Shown here in pieces: positions 22,080-31,284 of a stretch of 64,000 bases of DNA (positions within the stretch are counted from its first letter, which is position 1; each line of letters starts with the position of its first letter). This DNA is from Selaginella moellendorffii (taxonomy: Eukaryota; Streptophyta; Lycopodiopsida; Selaginellales; Selaginellaceae): the NCBI RefSeq assembly GCF_000143415.4, contig NW_003314356.1, forward strand, positions 74,607-138,606. Direction: 5' to 3'. Under the pieces are notes generated by a model, which made no database searches, was not told the DNA's origin, and saw only the letters and a program-made list of their open reading frames with translations. The position numbers and the translations under genes were made by a program.

Positions 22080-25000
22080 ATGGTAAGTCTTTTAGACGAA
22101 GTAGAAAATGGCATGAGGCCACATGCCATTCAGTAGCAACATTGGCATGCACCGATTGGGCTCTCGAGTGCAGTCCGGTTACAGATGGCGTGTAGCCTCA
22201 CGCCATCTTAGGATGCAGCCTCAAGACATCTGATGCAGTGGTGAATGGCGTGTGGCCTCACGTTATTTCCAGCTGCTAGCTTTTCATCTGTTAGCTCTAA
22301 TTGTTGTGCATTTTTGAACAGGCGAGGAATTGCGTTCTTCTTCCAGCCACTGTCAATGTGGATGCAGAGAAGGGGGAGGAGCTCACCAGTTGGACTTTCG
22401 GGATGGAAGGCGAGGATTTGATGCTGTACAACACAGATGGTGGGAGAAAAGAATGCATGGGGATCCTCATCCAAGTGACAGACACTCCATGCAGTTCCAT
22501 GCAAGAATATGGACTGGCACTTGTGGTAGAGACAGCGTCCGCCTTCAAGATCCACCTTGCACATCCTAGCGGCTTCCCGGAGGGGGGCAGCGGCTATGAG
22601 GAATTCCTAGAGGGAGCTAGGGAGAGGTTGTCCAGGAGGCCCACAATTTCAAAGACGCTGCGGGTCTATGAAGATCACATGGAATCCACGGACCTCACCT
22701 ACGGCGATGTTCAAAAACTATATTCCAACATTGAGCCGTTGAGAGTGCCTCCAGTTTGCGAAGCGAAGGGGAAGGGGGTCGATCTGGAAACTACCCCGAA
22801 GCAGAAAAGGGTGGTCAAGCTCAAGCCGACGTCCGACTCTGCTGCTCCAAAAAAGAAGCTACTCGGTGATGCCATTGCCTCGGGTTCGAACACTACACCC
22901 ACCAAAAAGAAGAGCCGCAAAGAGCAGAAAGAGCAAGAAGAGGCAGCAAAAATCGTCGCAGATAATAGTACTTGTTACTATTCCAACAAAGTATATACAA
23001 TCGACGTGAGCCGTATCGAGATCCAAAGCAAATACAACCACAGGCTAGTATCTGATGAGTGGGTGGAGAAACTGAAGCAGAAGATGCTGGCAAGTCCAGT
23101 AACACCCGACATCGCAGACGTGATCCCCTACTACCGAACAATGAAGGGCGAGACGAGGTTTCCAGACTTGATCAATAGGAAGGTGTTGGACGATCAGAAC
23201 ATCCGGTTCTATGCCGTCTCCGGGCAGCATTCTAGCTTGGCGATGCAACAGATAGTTGTGGATATTATGGTGGGCGAGGAGGTGAAGAAAGTCTTCAAGA
23301 CAAGAGTTGTCCGCCTGATAAAAGGCAACTCGCCCCTCCGATCTATCATATACATCTCCCACGCGCAGAATGTCAAGCAAGAAACGTGCTACAAATTGGG
23401 TCTGCACGAGACATTGGCACGAACACGGAAGCTCTGGGTTCAACTGAAGAAGCCACAAAAACCAGGACAAGGACGTGCACTAGCAACTAGCGCCTGGCAG
23501 GTAAGCCTCGTTGCATGTGGCATAGCATGTGGCCTCACGCCATTTCCATTGCAGGAATTCTCGAGTCTTCTCTCGAAAACACTGGGGGTCAATGACACAC
23601 TCAGCATCCATAACATTCTACTCGCGACAAAAGTTGTTTTTGACAAATGGGTAGATGTGCTAAGGAGGTACCATGACGGGGAGTTGCTAAACTCAATGGG
23701 TGTGGAGGACGGCCGGAAGCCCAATGATTTGAAGCTCAACGCCTTGCGTTTCTCGCGGTCTCTAGACGACGACGACCTTCTGACAGTGGCTAATGCTCTT
23801 CTACTTGGTGAGGTAGTCTTCAACAAGACCAAAATGACTCCCGGCCATATTGTGACATACGAGGACTTGTGCACGACTCTGAGAGCTCGTGCGCTATTGA
23901 AGGATTGGATCTTCGAGCAAGTGGCCGTGGCGAGGGTGAGCATCGACACCACGCAAGAGATGATGGAAGAGCTGGACTTGTCAAATGAAGACATCGACGA
24001 GAACGTGAAGGGGGCCCCCAAGTTCATCGATCTGCTGCGGGATGCCACGAAAAGTAAAGCTGAGAAGTTGGATCAGTATCCAAATTTCATTAAGAGGGAT
24101 GTCGACCGCCGGCTTCAGAAACAGCTCGACCCCGCAGCAGAGGCCTATCGAGAACCTTACCGGGTATACGTGAATTCGGATGAGGATCAAAGGTGGAGGA
24201 GCATCGTTTCCCGCGGAGATGAGCAGGTCAAGAACATCTTTTGTGTGATGGACTTCACAAACGAGGAGATCACTCATGCAGACGAAGTCAGCTCCATCAT
24301 TGACTTAATGGTGGGACTTGCGGAGGTGGAATCTTCAGTCCACTATATGATCTACGACTCCGAATCCTATCACAAGTTCTGGAAGGCCTTGAACGAGGTG
24401 AAGGCTCGGTTGAAAGGCAAGGAGATGCGGGAGATCCATGGGATAATGGCTAAGAAGAAGATACCGACGAATGTCCGCATCTTCACAGTCGCCCTTGTTA
24501 TTGGTCTTGCAGCAGAGTGGGACTGGAGTGACTTCCCAGCTTCGTTCAACAAAGCCGATCGAATTGATCTGAGGGAGGTCAATTTACCCGTGCCTGAGGA
24601 ACTGAAGACGGCTATGGAGCTTTCGAATCCAAAGAAAGCTCCAGGTGCAGCATGGGAAATGCTCAGCTGGGTCTTCAACGCAATAGCGGGTGACTCCAAG
24701 GGCAAATGCGTTGTCGAGTACAACTGCGGCGGACTATTCTTTCGAGCCGCACTACTCAAGGGTGTCCCGTGTGTTGCGGTGACAAACTCCATTGAAGAGG
24801 TGACTTCAATGGAGCATATAATTACAGTTGCCAAAGAAAAACAGTATCTTCTCTACGAACCTGGTGAGTACGCACTTTAAGTTTAAATGTTATCTCACAA
24901 GCTCTGTATGCAGGAGCGTGGCCACCCCCAGATGCTGAAACGGCGTTAACAGCTACTGATGTTAGGCCGAGGTCACAACCTGCACAAGGTAAGGTCACGT

Positions 25001-27655
25001 GAGGCCTCACGCCATTTTGATTATAGATCGTTGTGAATATTCAGACACGAGGACTGAAAAGCGCACTGGTGGCGCGTCGAAGAAGGACAAACAGACAAGC
25101 AATAGGAAAAAAGGAGGTACAAATTATATTTGCAATGGCGTGTGGTCTCATGCCATTCCTTGCAGGAGACACTTCTTCAAAGGCAAAACAAGCAAGCACC
25201 AGCCAAGCTCAAATTGACAGTGGTCATAAAAAGCGAAAGCACGTTGGACAGTCGTCGGGATCAGAGGCGTTTGATTCGAAAAGGAAGAAGGGCAACGAAA
25301 AGATGATAGGTAATGCCTCGCGGTTATGGCGTGTGTGCTCATGCCATTCATTGCAGATCAAGGGCTGAGTGAAAGGAGCCAGTCACCACCTTCTAACTCA
25401 GATTCCTATGGCGGACTCCCCTTCCCCAATCTCAATGGAGAGGTACAATGGATGAGGGATGCTTTTCAAGTCAGGGCCACGTTTTTCTCATCTCGTCGTC
25501 TTCGAAGGGTGCAAGAACGTGCAGAAACCATGTTAAGACAGTCGGGTGAGGATACGGTCCTAGGTCACGCACTAAAACAGGCTATGGATGTCTTGTATTT
25601 TGAGATGGAGACTTGGCCAGATGATTTTTCCAAGATGGTCCTGGAAAAACAAGCAATCCAGCCTGAGCAGCCTATGGAAGAAATGCAAGAGGGGGATGAG
25701 GAGCCAGAGAAAGATAATGAGCAGGAAGAGCAGAAGGACGAAGAGGAGGACGAAGAAGAGGAGGACGAAGAGGACTTGGATGGTCCTCACAATGGTGACG
25801 ATCACAATAACGACGATGACGATGATGACGATGATGGCCAGCCTGAGGTGGCCAAAGAGCAGCGGAGGAAGGTCATACAAGACAAACCATCAGGTAAATA
25901 ATAGTACATCCATTCCTAACCTTTTACCATTTCTAACATTGTCCATGTAGGTCGCAGAAGAAATGGTAAGTAGAGATTATTCAGTTGAATTAAGATACAA
26001 ACTCTAGCCTTTAGTGTCGAGGAAGGATAGTGCCAAGCAAGGGTCGAAACGTATGTCCAATCCTTCAGAATCAGCAGTGCGCCCAAGTGATATCGGTCCT
26101 AGTTCCTCAATAGCAGTTGATGGTAAATACAGTATAGTCGATTCAATGTGCTAATGAGTTTGTTTTTAGTAGCACGGGAGGATACCATCTCAATCGAAGG
26201 GAGATATTTGGACATGCATATGGATCCGCCAGTGGACTCTACTTGCCTACAAGAGTCATCAGAGCTGGTGGAGGCTACTATCCATATCAACGCCAAGCAA
26301 GCTGACCACGCTCCACTTGATGCTGCCCATACCACTGAGTCAATCTTGTCCACGTATCCAACTGACGGTGACCAGGCGCCATTGGACCCGCATGAGGCCG
26401 CCCCAGCCGCCGAGCCGGTCGTATCCTCATTTCCAACGTGTGCCCAATCGTCTGACTACGCGCCGTTGGAACCTCCCTACACCGCCCCTGCTGCCTGTTC
26501 GGTCATGTCCACTTTGCCAACGGAGGCACCAGCTGAAATGGCGTGTGATCACACGCCATCGGAACCACCCCATGCCACTGTTGAGCCAGTTGTACCAGAG
26601 TCTACAGCTGAAATGGCATGTGCCCACACGCCATCGGATGCAATTGACCCCACATTGCAGAGGAGAGTATTTCCGCCCTTCACGTTTCCTCGACCAAAAC
26701 CCTCTGAACGACCATCGGGAGCACCATTCGCTAATATTGTAGATGGTAAAATTGACTTGTACCATTTTTTATGCTAACGCATTTCATTTCAGAGTCACGG
26801 CGAAAGTACTGTATCGTTTTTGATCTGAACGGTGTCCTTTTCTCCCATGAGCGTGGCTCGTCCTCGAATGTCACTGCACCCTCCAAAGCCTGCGGTCGCA
26901 AGTTGGTCAAAAGAGACAGATTCACATTAATCACACGGGAGAAACTGCGGGATCTAATAATGACCATGCGACACTTAAAACAGAGGGCCGGGTTCAATTT
27001 GCAATTGGGAGTTTGGACATCCATGATGCGCCACAATGCATTAACATTGCTACAGATGATGCACGATCAGACGCGAGTAATATTACCATTTGACTTTCTC
27101 CTAACGCAGGAGGATTGCTTGACTATGGTCCATGTGAGGGGTAGCAAGCCCATCTTTGTCAAGGCAGAGGCTGTAGTGATGAACCGGACTGCTAGGTCAA
27201 GTGAAATCCTCATCATCGATGACTCGCCGATTAAAACTGCAGCGAACACGCACACATATGCAGTGCACCCCATCTCTTGCAGTATGGAAACTAGGGAGAA
27301 GAAACCGTATGTTCTGGGGGACCTTGCAAAACGGCTTGAAGCGATGGTGATAGAGAACCGGCCAGTCCAGGAGGTGGCTGCAGAAATTAACCAAATGGCA
27401 GATGGAACGGTATATCAGAAGCCATTTGATCGGACAGACACCAGTCATCATTTATGGCATGTATATTGTCTAGCCAAGCACTATCCGCATCTCCATAATC
27501 TGCTCAACCGGATGGGTTCTTCGACCACTGAACATGAGCGTGGACGTATTAGAGAAGAGATGGCATTACTATTGGGTTTAAATCCTGATAGTGTGGAGAG
27601 TGATGAAATTCCAAGATTATTGTATAGGCGTTGGAGGCAAAAAATAACAGTCTGA
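22080..27655 (+). CDS. 11-exon fusion gene: ParB-like, methyltransferase-like and FCP1/HAD-like domains
   Basis: Exons: 22080-22082 (the ATG is the last three bases of exon 1), 22322-23500, 23555-24863, 24914-24988, 25027-25116, 25166-25309, 25357-25893, 25951-25965, 26015-26122, 26170-26745, 26793-27655. All introns have GT-AG ends and the joined frame is open for about 1,632 codons. A Lys-rich segment lies near 155-215. The ParB/sulfiredoxin-like domain is near 225-345, with VSGQHSSLAMQ at the GxH(R/S) site. Near 755-830 a segment with APGAAWEMLS and VVEYNCGGLFFRAALLKG resembles the end of DNA methyltransferases, but no NPPY/DPPY motif is evident. Asp/Glu-rich linkers follow. At about 1350-1500 comes an FCP1-like HAD domain with FDLNGVLF, VWTS and IIDDSP. 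The role is unknown. DNA binding or modification for transposition is a guess. Confidence 0.72.
22108..22266. repeat. Three palindromes in intron 1 of the fusion gene
   Basis: Copies at 22108-22129, 22185-22206 and 22245-22266 inside the 239-bp intron 22083-22321, immediately downstream of the start codon. Confidence 0.85.
23501..23554 (+). other. 54-bp intron 2 carrying a palindrome
   Basis: GTAAGC...TTGCAG, 54 bp with no stop in frame, so retention would add 18 codons. A palindrome copy (23523-23543) fills its middle. CAG borders on both sides suggest a splice boundary, not coding sequence. Confidence 0.7.
24989..25356 (+). other. Introns 4, 5 and 6, each built around one palindrome
   Basis: Introns 24989-25026 (38 bp), 25117-25165 (49 bp) and 25310-25356 (47 bp) each contain one palindrome (24995-25015, 25135-25156, 25326-25347) taking up about half of the intron. 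All three are phase 1, with exon ends G/GT and AG followed by A or G. Confidence 0.75.
26538..26634 (+). repeat. Two palindromes inside exon 10 of the fusion gene
   Basis: 26538-26559 is a perfect 22-bp palindrome and 26613-26634 a near-perfect one. They are translated as EMACDHTPSE and EMACAHTPSD, part of a Pro/Ala-rich stretch with four loose repeats around APLDxxH/PxxEPV. Confidence 0.85.
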
Positions 27656-28062
27656 GATGGCATGTATTTATTTAAAAATGTAACTTATTATGGCATGGGG
27701 TTCCATGCCATTGTATTAATATTAAAAGACAATTCTTTGAGAGGATTTGCATTATACTAGAAGTGTTACAGCATGTTATTGGAAGTCTGCGAAGTTGTTT
27801 TATTAATAAGGGGAAAGTAAAGATTGAATGGGGACTTGGGCTCCACCTAGACTCGGAGCAACTGAGCCAATATTAAAAGGATGGAAAGAAATTGGACAAC
27901 GATGACAAGGAGAAGAGAGAGGTGAAGCAGTGAGAAGTGATTGAGTAGACATTTCCTTGTTTAAAATAAAATGGCATGTGCCTCAATGCAGTTGAATTTT
28001 GTTATATTTATATACTATATAAAGGTTTGGAAACCTTATTTTACAAGTGGGATAATGACAAT
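27656..28062. other. Right subterminal region of C1
   Basis: 3' flank of the fusion gene. It holds a half palindrome at about 27657, a full copy at 27690-27711 and a partial copy at 27971-27990. Near the end AAGTGGGA is followed by its inverse TTCCCACTT, a small hairpin overlapping the terminal repeat. No gene. Confidence 0.7.
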
Positions 28063-28086
28063 TCCCACTTTAACGAAATAGAGCTT
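28063..28086 (-). repeat. Right terminal inverted repeat of C1
   Basis: Exact reverse complement of 14841-14864 over 24 bp, ending TAGAGCTT. Beyond it the gag of element B resumes. Confidence 0.9.
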
Positions 28087-29083
28087 GAGTCCAAACAGAC
28101 AGCTCCTACTCTATTTGGACAGGGTCGTTTCCCGACTGCAACAGAGGTGGACTTTGAGGCAAAGTGAACTCGAGCAATCGGGGAGGCTTCTTGGGACACA
28201 CAGCTGCTTTGTGATTAGGATCAGCACAGTAGAGGCAAAGATTATGAGATATTCGACGTTGCTTCTCAGCAGGACTCAACTTCCCTCTAATGAGTCAGGG
28301 AGTACCAAAAATATTCATCGGGACCGGAGCAGTAGGTTCAGGACTATGCCCCGAAGACTCAAGCTGGGATTCCTGAGTCTGGGACGGAAAAACAGCGGCG
28401 CAACGACTTTCCTGACGACGTTCAAAGAGACGATTGTCACATCGAACAGCTTTGTTGATGGCGTCCGACAGGTCCTTGGGATCCTCCATGGTGAGCAACA
28501 AATCCTTGACACCGTTGTTGAGGCCGAAACGAAATTGGTCAATCAAGGCCCGCTCATCCCACTGAGTGTCCAAGGCAAGGAGTTGGAACTCTGCAGCGTA
28601 GATCGAGGCAGGACAAGACCCCTGAGAGAGACGTCTCATCTTTGTGGTAGCAGCCCGAACCCGATCCGTCTCGCCAAAACATGCTTCAAGCTTCTCTTTG
28701 AACAATTGAAGATCCATCAGCTCCGAAACCACGACCCCTTTCATGCTCTTCTCCAGAAGAGGAGAAAACCATGACAAAGCTGCACCCTCGAGCAACGTCC
28801 CAATCGCGCCGATTTGAGACTCGGGAGTGGGGTACCGCCGATGTTGAAGTGCAAAGATCAGCTCCATTTGGTTCAAAAATCCACGAAGCTCCGAACGCTT
28901 GCCTGAAAATTTCGCCGGGAAACTCACCTTCGGTTCAGGAACTTTGCTGGATCCTTGAGCCGAAAGTGAAGCAAGCTCCTGCTGCATGCGAAGAAGGGTC
29001 GCCTTCAGCTCGGTATTCTCAGACTGGATTTTTGCAAGGACTTCGGCAAAGAAATCAGGATGGCTTGGAGACTCCATTGGCAA
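28087..29083 (-). pseudogene. B gag (5' part of the split element)
   Basis: Starts at 29083 (MPMESPSHPDFFAEVLAKI), with a predicted coiled segment (ENTELKATLLRMQQEL) and a capsid region (SWFSPLLEKS...). A TGA at 28295-28297 ends the 262-codon frame. In the same frame beyond it lies the zinc knuckle CLYCADPNHKAAVC (about 28185-28230), so the TGA is a point mutation inside gag. The gene then runs into the C1 insertion. Confidence 0.88.
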
Positions 29084-29156
29084 GAAGAAAGAAAAGAAAG
29101 GGGGAAAAAGACAAAGGCAATCAAAGAATCAAAGCGAGTTAAAAGAAAAGCAAAAA

Positions 29157-29172
29157 CCACAATCTGAATCAA
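29157..29172 (-). promoter_or_regulatory. Probable self-priming primer-binding site of element B
   Basis: On the minus strand, two bases after the 5' LTR, TTGATTCAGATTGTGG. It is the exact complement of 16 bases inside the LTR (29265-29280), where the transcript is expected to begin, and it does not look like a tRNA 3' end. This is the arrangement used by Tf1/sushi chromoviruses, whose mRNA 5' end pairs with the PBS. Confidence 0.65.
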
Positions 29173-29174
29173 AC

Positions 29175-29579
29175 TGTCAAGACCCCCAACAAGATCAAGA
29201 CTGGAAAATGCTAAAGACAAAGAGAAAAAGCTAGTGAAAACAAAGAAGAGGCCTTAGACTGGTGTTGATTCAGATTGTGGAGAAATGGAACAAGGCTAAC
29301 CTTTATATACTATAGGTTGATGAAGCTCCACCACTCTTGGATCGAGGATGGCCTAAATATAGCTGAGGTCGAGGAGGCGCCACATCAATATCAGGAATGT
29401 GGCTCGAGACTCAAGAATCGGGAAGTGTCTTGAGAGTCAGGAATAGGGAAGTGTCTCGAGAGTCAGGAATGTCTTGAGAGTCAGGAATAGGGAAGTGTCT
29501 CGAGAGTCAGGAATGTGGTCTGCAGGTCAGGAATCCGGCGAGAGTCAGGAATATGGCAAGAATTGGGGGATTCCTGACA
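29175..29579 (-). repeat. 5' LTR of element B
   Basis: 405 bp. On the minus strand a TATA box (TATATAAAG, 29310-29302) lies about 30 bases upstream of CCACAATCTG at 29280, a good transcription-start position. R-U5 would then be about 106 bp. Confidence 0.92.
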
Positions 29580-29584
29580 TTGCC
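29580..29584. other. Target-site duplication TTGCC, right side of element B
   Basis: Exact repeat of 10716-10720. Confidence 0.92.
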
Positions 29585-31222
29585 GTTACTTCATTATTGA
29601 AGCAGAAGAACTTGGTTAGTTGTACTGTGCAGTGGGCTTTGAAGCTTCAGATATATGATTTTGATGTTGTTCATCGCTCAGGGAGTTCTATGGCTAATGC
29701 TGATGCCCTTTCTTGAACTCCCCTTCCTTCTCCACTCTCTTCTCATATTTCTGATGAGCTTGTTGTTCCAGCATCTGTGGATTTTCTAAACGAAGATTCT
29801 GTGCCATCGGCAGTTGCTATACTTGATGTTCAATGTTCACAAAGCGCAGAGCAAGATTTACCTTCTCTTGATGAGGTTTGCGAGGCTCAAAAGATTGAGC
29901 CGTGGATTCGAAGGCTTCGAGATGTGTTTGAGAATCCTACATCACTTGCTGATGACTTGCCTTTCCGGCATTTACATTCTTAATATCACCTTGAAGATGG
30001 CCTTCTTTATTTTGTGGGGACGGATCCTGATGATCATTTACGGCTGGTGGTGCCTTCTATTTTTATTCCGCGGTTTCTCCATGCCTACCATGATTCTTCT
30101 GTTCTAGGTGGGCATATGGGACATCGTCGTGTGACCGAAAAACTGCGCAGGTCTTTCTATTGGCCGGAGATGCGACGTGATGTTATCCGGTATGTGCGTA
30201 GCTGCGTTTGGTGCCAAGCTCATAATACTCCCCCTTGTGCTGCGGAAGGACGGTTGGAGTCAATTGCAGTTTCCCGTCCGTTTGAGTTGGTGGCATTTGA
30301 TCTTATGGGACCTTTTCCACGGTCGACTACTGGCAATGAGTATGTTATTATTGCTTCTGACTACTTGACTCGTTGGGTGGAAGTTGGTGCTCTTGCTAGC
30401 GCCTTTGCAATTGCTATTGGATACTTCCTCCTCAATTGAGTGGTGTTTCAGCATTCTTGTCCAGAGTGGATTCTTTCGGATAATGGTCCTGCATTTATGG
30501 CTGAGGCATTTCATGTTTTGACATCTCGATTGGGGATATGCCGCACTTTCACAAGTGCTTATCATCCACAATCAGACGGTCTGGTGGAACGGCTCGTTAA
30601 GACATTCAAAGGGATGATTGCGAAGTATATGAACTTTCAGCATTCGGATTGGGATGGTTATTTGCCGTCTCTTCGGTATGCCTATGTCACAGGGGTGCAG
30701 AGTTCTGTTGGTGCTTCACTATATAAACTTCTATATGGTCATGATCCAATATTACCAACGGAGCTAGGTTTACCTTCGCAATTGCCACGAGCTCCCGATG
30801 CTAGGTCATTGGATCAATATTTGACGAACATTCTTCCACTTGTCTAAGCAGAGTCTGCCAAACACTTAGGCTGCATACAAGTGGGACAACAATGACACTA
30901 CAACTCCCATCATCGTCCACTTGTAGAGTATAAAGTGGATGATTTGGTGTTAGTCTGTTTTCCCCATTTTACGGTATGTGGTTTATCTAAGGGGCTCCTT
31001 GTGCAGTGGAAAGGACCGTATAAGGTGTTGTGGCAAGTTGGACCACAAGTTTATGAGGTTCGGCATGACGTCCAGCAGGCCGATCCTCTGGAGATTGTGC
31101 ATGTACAGCGGTTGAAACGCTTCATACAAAGGGATCAAGAGCAGTTAATACCATCTATAGATCCGCCAATGCCTCCTCCTGACATTCCTCCAGATCCCGG
31201 CCTGTCTACAAGAGAACCCTGA
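29585..31222 (+). pseudogene. A1 RNase H end, integrase and C-terminal region (3' part)
   Basis: Continuation of A1 pol after element B. The RNase H tail (FDVVHRSGSSMANADALS) is followed by the integrase HHCC domain (GHMGHRRVTEKLRRSFYW, CVWCQA) near 30100-30230. The core acidic residues are in AFDLMGPF, LSDNGPAF and SDGLVERL, with a TGA at 30437-30439 between the first and second. The C-terminal part is VQWKGPYKVL, with no chromodomain seen. Several stops and frame changes make it inactive. Confidence 0.88.
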
Positions 31223-31254
31223 CGGCCTTCAATTATTCCGAGAGGAGGGGATGA

Positions 31255-31284
31255 TGTGAGGGCCAAGTGTACAGCTATGATCAT
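31255..31284 (+). repeat. A1 3' LTR remnant with polypurine tract
   Basis: GAGAGGAGGGGATGA (polypurine tract) leads into TGTGAGGGCCAAGTG. Homology to the LTR stops after about 30 bp, so the 3' LTR is nearly deleted. Confidence 0.75.

Larger units (their letters stand above)
14841..28086 (+). mobile_element. 13.2-kb DNA transposon C1 (DUF7869-type transposase plus ParB/FCP1 fusion gene)
   Basis: Bounded by perfect 24-bp terminal inverted repeats and inserted in the gag-protease region of element B, whose two halves flank it in the same orientation. It contains two large divergent genes separated by about 3 kb of repeat-rich DNA: a minus-strand DUF7869-type gene (15974-19115) and a plus-strand 11-exon gene (22080-27655). 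A 22-bp palindrome family is spread across its whole length. A truncated second copy at 46434-55172 has the same left end. No reverse transcriptase or LTR belongs to it. I cannot assign it to a named superfamily. Confidence 0.85.
10721..29579 (-). mobile_element. Chromodomain Ty3/gypsy retrotransposon B, itself split by transposon C1
   Basis: Complete element on the minus strand. Its 405-bp LTRs lie at 10721-11125 and 29175-29579 and begin TGTCA and end TGACA. They differ at 5 positions (about 1.2%), so insertion was fairly recent. Gene order on the minus strand is gag, protease, RT, RNase H, integrase, chromodomain. C1 is inserted at 14841-28086. A handful of stops mark it as non-autonomous now. 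Confidence 0.92.

Noticed and set aside
25572-25880. Hydrophobic Val/Ile/Leu-rich open frame on the minus strand
   Set aside because: It is the complement of the Asp/Glu-rich exon 7 of the plus-strand gene. Complement of GAN codons gives hydrophobic residues automatically.
15067-27991. A CRISPR-like array of regularly repeated palindromes
   Set aside because: Spacing is irregular (tens to thousands of bases), the repeats are imperfect, they lie within introns and exons of a eukaryotic transposon, and no cas-type gene is present.
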